Source: Aphrocallistes beatrix (taxonomy: Eukaryota; Porifera; Hexactinellida; Sceptrulophora; Aphrocallistidae). Taken from it: a stretch of 64,000 nucleotides of DNA. Of this stretch, positions 1 to 11,400 are shown in pieces; within the stretch, counting starts at the first letter, position 1; every line of letters begins with the position of its first letter. The notes beneath the pieces were generated by a model that worked only from the letters and a program-made list of their open reading frames with translations, did not search any database and was not told where the DNA came from. The position numbers were made by a program, and so were the translations under genes. The DNA is taken from positions 2,953,674 to 3,017,673 of the forward strand of contig OY725501.1 in the NCBI GenBank assembly GCA_963281255.1. The letters run 5' to 3'.

Positions 1-3000
1 TTTTAACATGATATTCCAACTCTCTGACCCTGTTCTCAGAGGTTTGTGCATTGAGCACTATTCCTTTAGTAATCCAGTCCCAATCTATTATCCCAAACTG
101 AGAACATCCTTGTCTTCAAACACTAAATTTGAAGTCTGTAAAGAACTGTGGTATTGTCTTGAAAAACAAAACGGCTTAATTTCATTTGGATTGGGAAGAG
201 CTGCGTGGAACACTGTTGGCAAGTCATATCTCTTAGATGAGATATTTGAGACAGATTTCGTGAAGGCCAGTCCACAGACCAGTGCCTTCCATTATGGTTC
301 CATCGATATTCAGATAACCAAAAACCTCTTCGGCGAAGTTGAAAGTAAAAGCAGTGAATCAATGAATTGGGCTTACTTTGATTGTCATCGCAATTCTAAC
401 CCAAAAGTCATCACTGCAATGTGCACTCATCTTGATGTGGCTCTTATTCATGTATGCTTCAATGACTTCAAAAAAAATCGATCTGAATTACTAAAAGAAA
501 TGAAAGTTTTAGAAAACCATTTAAAACACATCTATTTATTTATCAGAGATTGCGAAGGTGTTGGAGTTAGTGTGACACATGAAAAACCTTTTGGCAATTC
601 AGTGACGTTAGTTCATATTCCTAATTTAATCAGGAACGATATTAAGACACACGCAATACTAAAATCTCTGAAGAAAATCGGATATGAAATACTCCACTTA
701 CAAATAGAAAATCGTAAACTTGTCACGAGTCAATTTTTGAATGATGTAATCCTTGAATTGAATTTTGAAACTGGGAAAGAGATACAGAAAGACAATCAAC
801 TTATATTAAAGATAACTGAAAAAATTTCCAAGACAGCAATTCGATCAAAAAAGGTGGATTTCCGGTGTCTAAATTATTATCCTCATTTTGTGGATTACAT
901 GAGTGCATTTCATAGAGCTGCTTATGAGACAGATCAGAATGTCATAGATAAACTGAACAATGAGTGCAAGGAACTCGATGAAAAATTAAACCAAATCTCA
1001 AAGGGAAAAATCGTGGGATATTTTAACGCTATCCTTCAACGTGAAAATTCCATATTAATTTTGTGGAAACTGTCCAGAGAACTTTTCCATCTGACTTCGA
1101 GTCTTGCTATCGAGAAAGGAGAAGCTACAGAAACTATTCAGAAAGAACAAAAAAATGATAAATACACCCTCGAGATTCTCTGGAGAGAAGCACTCCTCTC
1201 TCAGAAATATGGACAGAATTCAAAAGATGCAGATAGGAGTAACTTCCAAGACGAGTTTGCTTCTAGCTTTAGTAAGCATGTTGGTCTCGGTGAAGCTTTC
1301 GAACTGATTGATGGCGATAATTTGAGATTTTTTAACAAAGATATTGACGCTCTTCTATGTAAATTTTACGCAAAACAGAATGAAATTCTCAAAAAGATAA
1401 ACCGTGGAAAAGACGTTAAACTTAATTCTGCTCCAATTGTAGTAAGCATATTTGGTCCTCAAAGCTCTGGAAAATCTACTCTACTCAATTACTGCTTCGG
1501 TTGTAAGTTTCTAACAAGTGCTGGCAGGTGTACGAGAGGGATATACGGCTCTCTCTTTCCAAGCTAGATCGACCGATTAACCGCTCTGAATCTTTCTTGA
1601 TCCTCGACACGGAGGGATTGGATGCTATTGAGAGAGATAACATAAGAGACACTTCTATGATCCATTTTGACAGAACAATGGTTCTATTCTGTCTCTCTGT
1701 CTCTCAAGCCGTCATTATTAATGTCAAGGGAGATATAGGAAGTGAAATGCAGAATCTTTTACAAATCTGTGCTTACTCTCTGCAGCGACTCAAGGTGAAT
1801 AAGGTGAAAGCCCCGAGAATTTTCTTCGTTCTGAATCAACAAGCAGATCCTGATCCCAACAAGCATCTAGACTCTATCAACCTTCTCATGGAGAAACTCA
1901 GCACTGAATCTTGTCTCATGGAAACTGAAGGAGTGAAGATTTCTGATCTTATACAGGTTTCCAGAGAGAATCTATTCATACTCCCTTCAGCTTTCAACTC
2001 TCAACAGGTTAATAAGCCTGGAGCTAAATTGTTTGATTCAAATGTTATAAAACTCTCTCCAACAATTACTTTTGCAGACAAATGTTCCAAATTAAGAATC
2101 GGCATTATAAACCAATTGGATCATATGCCACTAGGAGACAGAGCTCCTTTCGAGAGTATGAGTGAGTGGATGGAGATGGCAGGCATTATTTGGGATACCA
2201 TAATCAGATATCAAGATATTGTGAAATACAGGAATCTTGAAGAATTGATATGCAGCAACAAACTTAGCAAAATAGTTACAGAACTGCTTGAAAATAATAT
2301 CTATAATAATCATAAGGAATTCGCAGATTTAACCAAAGAACTCTGCAAGGAAATAGATAGCATTGAGTCATATCTTCATCCTGACATAATCTTAACAAAG
2401 GTAATGTTGAAATTTGATGAAGTTTTTGTAAAACACCAAGAAATCTGTTCGAGGGAGTTTCGTATCAAAATTCAAGAAGATCCACTCTTGAAAAAAATGG
2501 AACACATTTGCAAGGAATCAAATACCACCATGAAAAGGTTGATCTATGTTGTGAGAAAACAACATGAAGATCAACTAAAACTCCAGATAAAATCAGTATT
2601 GACTGAGATAAAGCTATCTGAAAGTATGAAAAAATTCCAAGAAGAAATCATTAAAAATGTCGATAAGTATTTAGGTTTTAGTATAAAAGAACAAGAAAAA
2701 GCTTTTGAAGAAACTTGGAATGAAACTTTCGGAATTGAAGACCACGAAGAAGAATCTCGCGAATGTGAAGAAAATTTCTCAAATTTATATTCTATTTTTA
2801 AAATGGAATACAACGCTATGGAAAATAAACAGTCCATCTTTACACTATTCCGGAATTTCAATTTCGATTTAGATTATATTCTTAGTTCAATCAAGGAAGA
2901 TATTATGCGTCGATGTCATGAACCTTTTGAATTACCACAAGAAGATAAATTATTTTATCCTTTGTATGATCACCATATTCCTATTAAGGAAATGTCTACA

Positions 3001-5538
3001 TACAACGGGAGATCCCATTATAGCTATGTTTGCCAGAGAACTTTATTCAAGTTAGAGAAGCCTTGGTATAAATTGTATGCAGTAGTAGAATTAACTCGAT
3101 TTAGATGGATCCCATCTAAATGTGTTGGCTTATTACGACACTGTTCTGGAATTTACAATCATCCAGATGTTATTTGGAAATTTCCAAAACATAAACAACT
3201 AGATTATTTGACTTCTGCCTTGAGAAGTCCAGATGATTTAGAAGTGAGTACATGGCAACGATTTATTGATGACATTTCATCTGATACTTTGAAACACTTA
3301 GAGACGAGTTCCAATGTCTCCCATGCCATCGTTAAGCAGATTATCCATGAATTTTGTTTTAGAATTAGATTGTTCAACCATGAGTTTGCGTTTATTCACG
3401 CATGTCTATCTAATACTGCTGAGAGAACTCTCTCAACTTTGGTGTTTGCATATGCTTTCAAATTTCTCTGGTCTCAAAAAGCTAAGATCAGACGAGAAAA
3501 CAGAGAAAAAAAGGATAATAAACGACAAGATCATCTCCAATATTTTTTGCAAAAAATTAAAAATCGTAAAATGGCTCGAGGTACATGGAATCGAGATACA
3601 ATGGCAGAAAGTGATAAGAAATTTTCTCAAAAATATGCCTCAGACTATCTCGCTTCAGTTAAGAGAGGGTTGATAACCTTCGAACAACAAAATTACTTGA
3701 AAACATTTCTTGAAGATAGAAAAGAATTACTATCTCATGAAAGCATACTCAACTTAGCTCAAGATGTCCTTTTCAAAGAACTTTTGAAAGATCCTGGTGA
3801 AGAAGTTACAGATACTGAAAATTTCGTTGTTCAATTTATTTGTAACAGAAATCATTTATTCAAGTTGATGTTTGAAGAGAAGTGGGCCGAAATGGAAAAT
3901 ATCCTTTATCAAACTATATCACAGAATTTGAAGATGGGTTTTGAAAAAAAGACATCAGTCCTAATAAATACAGTAAGCAAGCTCTTACATGAATTGGATG
4001 ACAAGTCTCATGAAATGGTCAGCACCAGAGGCTTTGATTCAGACAGTAATTTTGAATCGGTTGAATTTGGAGAACTTGATCTTGCTGAAAAGAAAGAATT
4101 ACCTTTCAAAGCAATGAATACCTATCTTAAAAACTATTTCGACCCTACAATAACTCCAGAATCGTTTTCCCAACACTTTTTTAATATCTTTGAAGTGAAT
4201 GGTCATAAATTTAGAGTATCTGACACATATTCGTTATGCTGCAAACCTACAGAACCTATCTTGGATGAAGATACCTTTAAAAAACTAGAAAATACTAAAA
4301 TGTTCAATACCACCGAACTTATCTTCAACATATATGAATACATCAAACAATTCAAATTAACACTCAAGCATTATCGTGTAGAACTAAAACACAAAGAGTT
4401 TAAAGAAATGGTTGCAGCTCTGAAATCTGAGTTTGAAAAGGATGTTGTTGGCTGTCCTTCACAGTGTCCAAGCTGTGGGAAATTTTGCGAGAGAGAAATT
4501 CATCCGAACCAAGGAAAATGCCAGATTAAAACAGGTCATCAGATCTCATCGATGGGTGGCAAAGTCTGGGGAATAGATAAAGACAAGACGGCCGTCTTGT
4601 TTATGTGTGATGACTACAAAGATCACACTCAGGTATTCCTACCATGTGGAGTAATGGAGTGGGGAGAGTTTAAGGATAAATGCGGAAACGAATGGAATTG
4701 GATTCTTCCTAATGACGAGAAATACAGAACCAAACAACAATTCAATCAAAAGACCATGATTGACGTCTGGAACAAGTTTGGACGTGGAATACTGAATTAC
4801 TATTATAAGACGGAAAAGACGCAGATAACCTACGTCCCTTACACATCCTATGAAGAAGTGAACCAAGCACTTCTTCCTGTGAAATACTTCATTTGTTTTG
4901 TCATTGATGGAACTGGTTCGATGAGTAGTGACATTGCTCGAGCTAAGGTCTCTGTAGGACAGTTGATTCAACATTTCCTTTCAAGAGGAAACTCTTCTGA
5001 ATTCCGAATTGTTATATATCGTGATCATTGTGATAGTAACATACTCGAGACATTTCCCAGTGGAGAAGAATTTACTCCACTTCAAAATACTGTAGAGGAT
5101 TTTCTTAACGGAGTTAAGGTTGGTGGTGGTGGAGATGGTCCAGAGGCTGTGCTAGATGGCTTAGTAACTGCTGCCATGAAATCTGATTGGAAAACCACCA
5201 ATGGCACTCGTAATAAGATTATTCATATATTCGATGCACCTCCTCATGGAGAATTCCCACACTATAAGTCACATGATACTGGCAGTGACAAAGGATATTG
5301 CTGTTGTTGTAACCATGGAACCATATGTCATTTTGATTGGGAAAAAGATGTTTGGAATACCTTTAAAGAGTTTAACATTGAGTATCATGGTATCAATACC
5401 AGTTCAAGCTATCCCAATTATGAATCCAAAATGAAGAAAGAACTTGGACATCTCTGTCATAAATTCCAAGTGGTTGGCAAAGAAGTTGTAAATGACGCCA
5501 TTCTTCAGATATTCGTTAATATTAATAAGAAAACTTGA
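1..5538 (+). pseudogene. VLIG-like very large GTPase with C-terminal VWA domain, copy 1 (5' end outside window, one frameshift)
   Basis: This is the first of three tandem copies of a giant GTPase of the interferon-inducible very large GTPase (VLIG/GVIN) type. The window opens in the middle of the gene, at about residue 570 of the intact copy at 16776. One frame runs to 1567 and a second frame continues to 5538 with no further stop. The break lies in a CT run at about 1550-1556, just after the G1 motif GPQSSGKST and the TRGIYGSL segment, and it separates these from the G3 motif LDTEGL. The 1336-codon downstream frame keeps the G4-like NQQAD, the helical region, the CPSQCPSC cluster and the VWA domain with metal site DGTGSM. 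Compared with copy 3 the run has two extra bases. Seen: the frameshift and the domains. Inferred: a recent pseudogene, unless the shift is bypassed by recoding or is an assembly error. Confidence 0.85.
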
Positions 5539-6039
5539 TAGACTTTTTATTTTGTTTTAGAGATAGGTTGCTTGGAGAATTTCTCATTTAGTGGTGTGTC
5601 ATGTTATTTTAGGATTAGTTTAGTTTAGTTAGTTTTCTATAGTGTTGACCCTCTGTTATCTTGGATTCAACCTTCAGGGTAGAGGTTGTATTACCCTCCT
5701 TTGGACTTTTTGGTATATATATTTTATGTTCACTAAGTTGCTTTGTATATATTTATCTATTTGGGACGTCGGCATATGAGAAAAATATCTAAGGCTCTCA
5801 ATTCTCACACGACTTTCCACATAGATTTAATTCGCTTACTCATCATAGGCAAACAACGTTTTAATTTCAAATAGCATATATAATACGTATTATTGCTTAA
5901 TTAAACTGCTTGACAATGGATCCTATAAACATTCATAATGATATTTTGCTATAGCTTTCAAATCAAGGTCAAAAATAGTTTCTTCGAAATATTTTCTTTA
6001 TTCAAGTAACCTTGTCCTACATATTACATACTACATACA
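5539..6039 (+). other. 3' flank of GTPase copy 1, shared with copies 2 and 3
   Basis: The first ~300 bases after the stop closely match the DNA after copy 2 (13512 on) and copy 3 (24036 on), including GAGATAGGTTGC and GTTTAGTTAGTTTTCTATAG. The match to the copy 3 flank resumes beyond the element that interrupts the latter at 24391-24979. The duplicated unit therefore extends well past the coding region. No gene is seen here. The TMEM63 gene that follows copies 2 and 3 is absent after copy 1. Confidence 0.75.
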
Positions 6040-6757
6040 CAGGGTGACAAATTAGTTCTGTCCCAAACTTGATTAGGTATAAAATTTCTTATACTCAAAC
6101 AATCTTAGTTATTATGGTCTTTAGAGATTATAATTCGAATATTCTCAATGATTTTAAAAGATTTTTCGAGTCTAAGACCTAGAATCGTGTTTTTTATGGT
6201 GAGTTTTGTGGAGAAAATATGTGTCCTGGCACGCAGCGAAATTCGAGAATCAGGGCCCACTGCTTTTCAAATTACTAAGTATCTTTCTAGAGTCTTCAAA
6301 TTCTAGGACAAATTAGGTCTCACATTTTCCTCGAACACTCAAAAATTTTTTTGGTGATGTGGCATTTTGGGTGATTTTGCAAAATGTACCTATTTTGAAC
6401 TCGTGAAATTAAAACTTTATCTCGTTTCTGATAATGAATTCAATGGATTTGTGAAATATTTCCATGGTGAATGAAAGGTATCTGCTGGTACTAAATCGTC
6501 ATGGCACATCGATTATAGAGACATTTTTACAGAAGCAGTGGCCCTGATTTTCGAATTTCGCTGCGTGCCAGGACACATATTTTCTCCACAAAACTCATCA
6601 TACAAAACACAGTTCTAGGTCTTAGACTCGAAAAATCTTTTAAAATCATTGAGAATATTCGAATTACAATCACTAAAGACCATAATAACTAAGATTGTTT
6701 GAGTATAAGAAATTTTATACCTAATGAAGCTTGGGACAGAACTTATTTGTCACCCTG
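6040..6757. mobile_element. Fold-back MITE with ~210-bp terminal inverted repeats (Tc1/mariner-like ends)
   Basis: The left arm (6040 to about 6270) is repeated in reverse complement at about 6535-6757. The ends read CAGGGTGACAAA and TTTGTCACCCTG, and a TA dinucleotide follows on the right. The ~270-bp centre has no transposase frame. The CAGGGTG termini and TA target fit the Tc1/mariner superfamily, so this is probably a non-autonomous element. It lies where a TMEM63 gene would be expected in this module. Confidence 0.85.
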
Positions 6758-7007
6758 TACATACATACATACCACTTTTATACAACCCAGGGAACCCATC
6801 AAAATGTGGTCCGGAAAATGCTACCCGTCGAGGACTAGTCAAAAAATGTTTTCACAAGATCAAACAAAAAAGATAAATTCGTAAATAAAGTACTACCTTC
6901 AAGCGTAATTTAATGATTTGAAGAAAGAAGTTGGAATTAAGCTTAGATTGCAGTTTGCTTTTAAAATAATCAGTTGTGTGGATCTAGTTTCTTAGAGGGA
7001 GTCAGTT

Positions 7008-8016
7008 GTAAGGATAATCCTTACTATAAAACTCGATTATATATACATATATACACTACCCGGACAAAAGTATTCGACCACCACGAAATCCTTCATACAA
7101 ATTGTATTAAAGTGGATCTATTCAAAATGGAATATGTAATCAAACAGAAGAGATATTCTATTTTTGATTTCAGATTCGTAAGCTACACATCCGAATTACT
7201 AATTTTTGAACTTTCACTGCAAATACTAATTCTCATGTAGAAAATTATCAACCTCTGCCACTTTGTGTCACCAATCGCCATCATATATAGTGGCTGTGAC
7301 TCGGGACAAGTAGCATCAAGTATCAAAGGTAGATATTTATAATTTTGGGAGTTAGTAATTGAGTTGAGGATCTCAATTATGAGTAATTAGAATGTGTAGA
7401 TTAGGAATTAGAAATCAAAAATAGAGTATTTCTAACTGTTTGAGTACATGTTCCTTTATGAACAGATCCACTTTAATTCTATTTGTATGGAGGTTTATGT
7501 GGTGGTCGAATACTTTTGTCCAGGTACTGTATATATATGTAACGAATTGATTGAAGAAACTGCCAGGCGCAGAAAGCTAATTTTTGGCATGTGAGAGTCT
7601 TTTAGCTATGGTTACACTAAGTTCTGACCTCAGACCAAAATGTCGACTCATCATGGAATTAGGACTTCATTGTCACCTTTTTTATAATTCGAAATTTCAG
7701 TTTTTCGACTATAACTCCATTTTAGGTAATAGGTAATAAAGGCTGAAATTTTAATAGAATGTGTATATTAATATACCTCACATATGATGCAACTATCATC
7801 AAAAAATGATGACTCATCACTTTGTAATGACATCAGCATTACGCATCAAAATTTTAAAAATTGGTGATTTTTCGTGTGATGTCGATTAACAGTAAGACAG
7901 ACGTATTTAGAGATGTTATATCCCTTATAATTGATCAATATGACCCCAGGCGCCCATAGGGCGCCTCCGGCGGACACAAAGTGTCACAAAGCGCAAGCAA
8001 GCGAATCGCGCTTGTA
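7008..8016 (+). repeat. Interspersed repeat family, copy a (central TA microsatellite, GC-rich hairpin end), interrupted by a MITE
   Basis: The sequence holds CCTTACTATAAAACTCGAT, then a TA-rich tract, then GTAACGAATTGATTGAAG, a stretch containing GTCGACTCATCATGG, and a GC-rich end with GCGCAAGCAAGCG. The same order is found in copy c (61461-62010, opposite strand) and, truncated, in copy b (54405-54600). The MITE at 7054-7529 sits inside the TA tract of this copy. A central microsatellite with a hairpin near the end recalls Helitron-related, microsatellite-carrying elements such as DINE-1 or pearl. That assignment is an inference, and no coding capacity is seen. Confidence 0.7.
7054..7529. 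mobile_element. Tc1-like MITE with TA target duplication
   Basis: The terminal inverted repeats pair the left end (CACTACCCGGACAAAAGT...) with the right end (...ACTTTTGTCCAGGTACTG). Pairing extends with mismatches for roughly 120 bp, including the AGTGGATCT and GTGGTCGAA stretches. TA flanks both sides (7052-7053 and 7530-7531). The GACAAAAGTATTCGACCACC type of end is typical of Tc1-family elements. There is no transposase frame, so it is a non-autonomous derivative inserted in an older repeat. Confidence 0.85.
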
Positions 8017-8347
8017 TAAATAATATTACTTAATAAATAATATCTACTGCAACTTGCACTGCATTCTGTTCTCTTACTTAAATCAAGTATCGCACCAATA
8101 CTAAAAAAACAAAATTATGGGGAAATGATAATACTAAGTAAGAGGTCAATTCACCCCTACTGAACCCAAATTTACTTGATAGGGATTTTAGCACTTGCCA
8201 TTATGAGACTAAAAGTAGTAATCATCCTCAAAATGCACTGATTATAATTTAATGATAAAATATTTTGTTGTTGGCCGAGCCAACAGGACCAGTTTACTAA
8301 AATCAGTGTGACTTTTGCTGTACCACTTTTGAAGTGATGCTATGCCC

Positions 8348-8478
8348 CCTGTTAGTTACATTTTAATTACTCCTTCCCTCCCTTTAAACGTTACGTCACA
8401 TTTGAACATACCTGGTATGATTATTTGAATTTAGAATTTAGAATTTGTTCTTGTTATCTAGCGTGTATACATTAGTGT
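8348..8478 (+). promoter_or_regulatory. Conserved 5' flank of GTPase copy 2
   Basis: This ~130-bp block aligns with 16628-16762 upstream of copy 3. Shared stretches include CATTTTAATTAC, GTATGATTATTT and TTGTTATCTAGCGTG, and there is little similarity further upstream. Conservation between two paralogues, one of them broken, marks it as part of the duplicated unit and probably the promoter/leader. TTATCTAG is acceptor-like, so the leader may be spliced. I see no clear TATA box. Confidence 0.5.
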
Positions 8479-11400
8479 ATGAATCAATTTAGATATCATA
8501 AGACTACTGTTACACACCCCGAAGGGGATAAGAATGCTACGGCATCAAAGGAAACCGATACAGATCCCAACGTAGGCCGCAGTTTTGATGGCGATAGAAT
8601 TGATTTAGATGTAGAAGCGGAAAAAAATTACTCTTTTATTTCTTCACATAGTACAATTTCCTATGATTCACATTTCGATCCTGCTACTCCCTCAATGACT
8701 CAAAATCCTACACCTAGCGACGTTGATGGAATTACTAGCGAAACTTCTGAAGATGATCTAATCCAGAACGAAGACACTGAACTGCGGGTAAGTTTGTCAT
8801 CTTTAGGTTTAGAACGAAAAAACGTTGAATTTATAATAGAGCAGGGCGAAAAATACTTTGAAAATTCACGAATTTTATCAATGAAGTTGAAAATTCCTGA
8901 AGATATAGCTAGCAAGGCTTTAGAAATGTTAGAAATTTCTAAACAAGATCCTCCTCTCAAATTGACTCGAGATATCAAGAAAATACAAGCATGCTTGAAA
9001 AAAATATCCTGATTTAAACAAAAATAAGGACATAGCTCTGTTATGCGATGTGAGCGAGGAATTAGTATCAAAATATTTTGAATCTCAACCACCTGAAAAT
9101 TTGTTAATTAGAGAAAAATATAACAAAGACATCTCAGTTATTGAGATATCTAATATTTTAAACATTGCGGCAAATATGAGAGAACACATTGAAAACACTT
9201 TTGTAATATTTTCCGGTGAAGAGGGAACTATTGTCTTAAACATTATATGCAATCATTTTGGGGAAATCTCAATTTCTGCTTTGAGAGAAAAAATAGTATC
9301 CAAAAATCTAAAACTACAAGACCAGTTAGGATATATACTGCCTAGAAAAAGTAAAAGTGATTATCAAATAGTGGAAAAGTATTTCTTTAACTACGAAGAA
9401 TCAAGGAAATTTCTCGACATTGATTTTGATTTAACTGCGAATGATATTTCTCTAATTAAGGAGAATAGTAAAGATAGTGTAGAACAGCTAAGTGTGAAAT
9501 TAAACAAAATAGAGTCAGTTATCAGAGATTACATTCATCGCTATTCACCACATCCCGTTGAAACTACATGTAATACAACGCTTCAAGCAAAGCAGATTGA
9601 GTCTATTGCCAGGGCTTTTGGGAATAAAAAGATTTCTTTTAACGAATACAGAATGATAGTTACGCATTCATTCGATCACATTATTAGTGACGTTGAAGAG
9701 ACTTGTAAATCAAAGACTCCCAAACAGCTGCTAATTGATTTGCTGCCTCTTGCCTTTTATTACCTCAAGTGCAGCCTCCCCTTTGAAGATATCGCGAGAA
9801 TAATCGCCAATGTTACCGACATTACTCTGACCACACACGACGTTTTTAACATGATATTCCAACTCTCTGACCCTGTTCTCAGAGGTTTGTGCATTGAACA
9901 CTATTCCTTTAGTAATCCAGTCCCAATCTATTATCCCAAACTGAGAACATCCTTTTCTTCAAATACTAAATTTGAAGTCTGTAAAGAACTGTGGTATTGT
10001 CTTGAAAAGCACAACGGCTTGATTTCATTTGGATTAGGGAGAGCTGCATGGAACACTGTTGGCAAGTCATATCTCTTAGATGTGATATTTGAGACAGATT
10101 TCGTGAAGGCCAGTCCACAGACCAGTGCGTTCCATTCTGGTTCCATCGATATTCAGATAACCAAAAACCTCTTCGGCGAAGTTGAAAGTAAAAGCAGTGA
10201 ATCAATGAATTGGGCATACATTGATTGTCATCGCAATTCTAACCCAAAAGTCATCACTGCAATGTGCACTCATCTTGATGTGGCTCTTATTCATGTATGC
10301 TTCAATGACTTCCAAAGAAATCAACCTGAATTACTAAAAGAAATAAAAGTTTTAGAAAATCATTTGAAATACATCTATTTACTCATCAGGGACTGTGAAT
10401 GTGTTGAAGTTAGTGTGACACATCAAAGACCTTTTGGCGGTTCAGTGACGTTAGTTTATATTCCTAATTTAAAAAGGGACGATATTAAAACCCACGCAAT
10501 ATTAAAATCTCTGAAGAATATCGGATATGAAATACTCCACTTACAAATAGAACATCGTAAGCTTGTCACGAGTCAATTTTTGGAAGATGTAATCCTTGAA
10601 ATAGATTTTGAAACTGGGAAAGAGATACAGAAAGACAATCAACTTATATTAAAGATAACTGAAAAAATTTATAAGACAACAATTCGATCTAAAAAAGTGG
10701 ATTTTCGGTGTCTGAATTATTATCCTCATTTTGTGGACTACATGAGTGCATTTCATAGAGCTACTTATGAGACAGACCAGAATGTCATAGATAAACTGAA
10801 CAATGAGTGCAAGGAAATTGATGAAAAATTAAACGAAATCTCGAAGGGAAACATTGTGAAATATTTTAATGATATCCTTCAACGTGAAAATTCCATGTTA
10901 ATTTTGTGGAAATTGTCCAGAGAACTTTTCCATCTGACTACGAATCTAGCTATGGAAAGAGGAGAAGCGGCAGAAACTGCTCAGAAAGAACAAAAAAATG
11001 ATAAATACACCCTCGAGATTCTCTGGAGAGAAGCACTCCTCTCTCAGAAATATGGACAGAATTCAAAAGATGCAGATAAGAGTAACTTCCAAGACGAGTT
11101 TGCTTCTAGCTTTAGTAAGCATGTTGGTCTCGGTGAAGCTTTCGAACTGATTGATGGCGATAATTTGAGATTTTTTAACAAAGATATTGACGCTCTTCTG
11201 TGTAAATTTTACGCAAAACAGAATGAAATTCTCAAAAAGATAAACAGTGGAAAAGACGTTAAACTTAATCCTGCTCCAATTGTAGTAAGCATATTTGGTC
11301 CTCAAAGTTCTGGAAAATCTACTCTACTCAATTACTGCTTCGGTTGTAAGTTTCTAACAAGTGCTGGCAGGTGTACGAGAGGGATATACGGCTCTCTCTT

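Noticed and set aside
1500..1520. Possible intron donor TGTAAGTTTC next to the frameshift
   Set aside because: The same bases are coding in intact copy 3, and no acceptor restores the frame nearby.
1528..1600. A separate gene starting at GTG 1528 (and its counterpart at 11371)
   Set aside because: The residues before the CT run are out of frame with the GTPase; this is just the continuation of the frameshifted gene.
6974..7240. 88-codon frame near 7 kb
   Set aside because: It runs across the repeat family and the MITE arm; no protein similarity.
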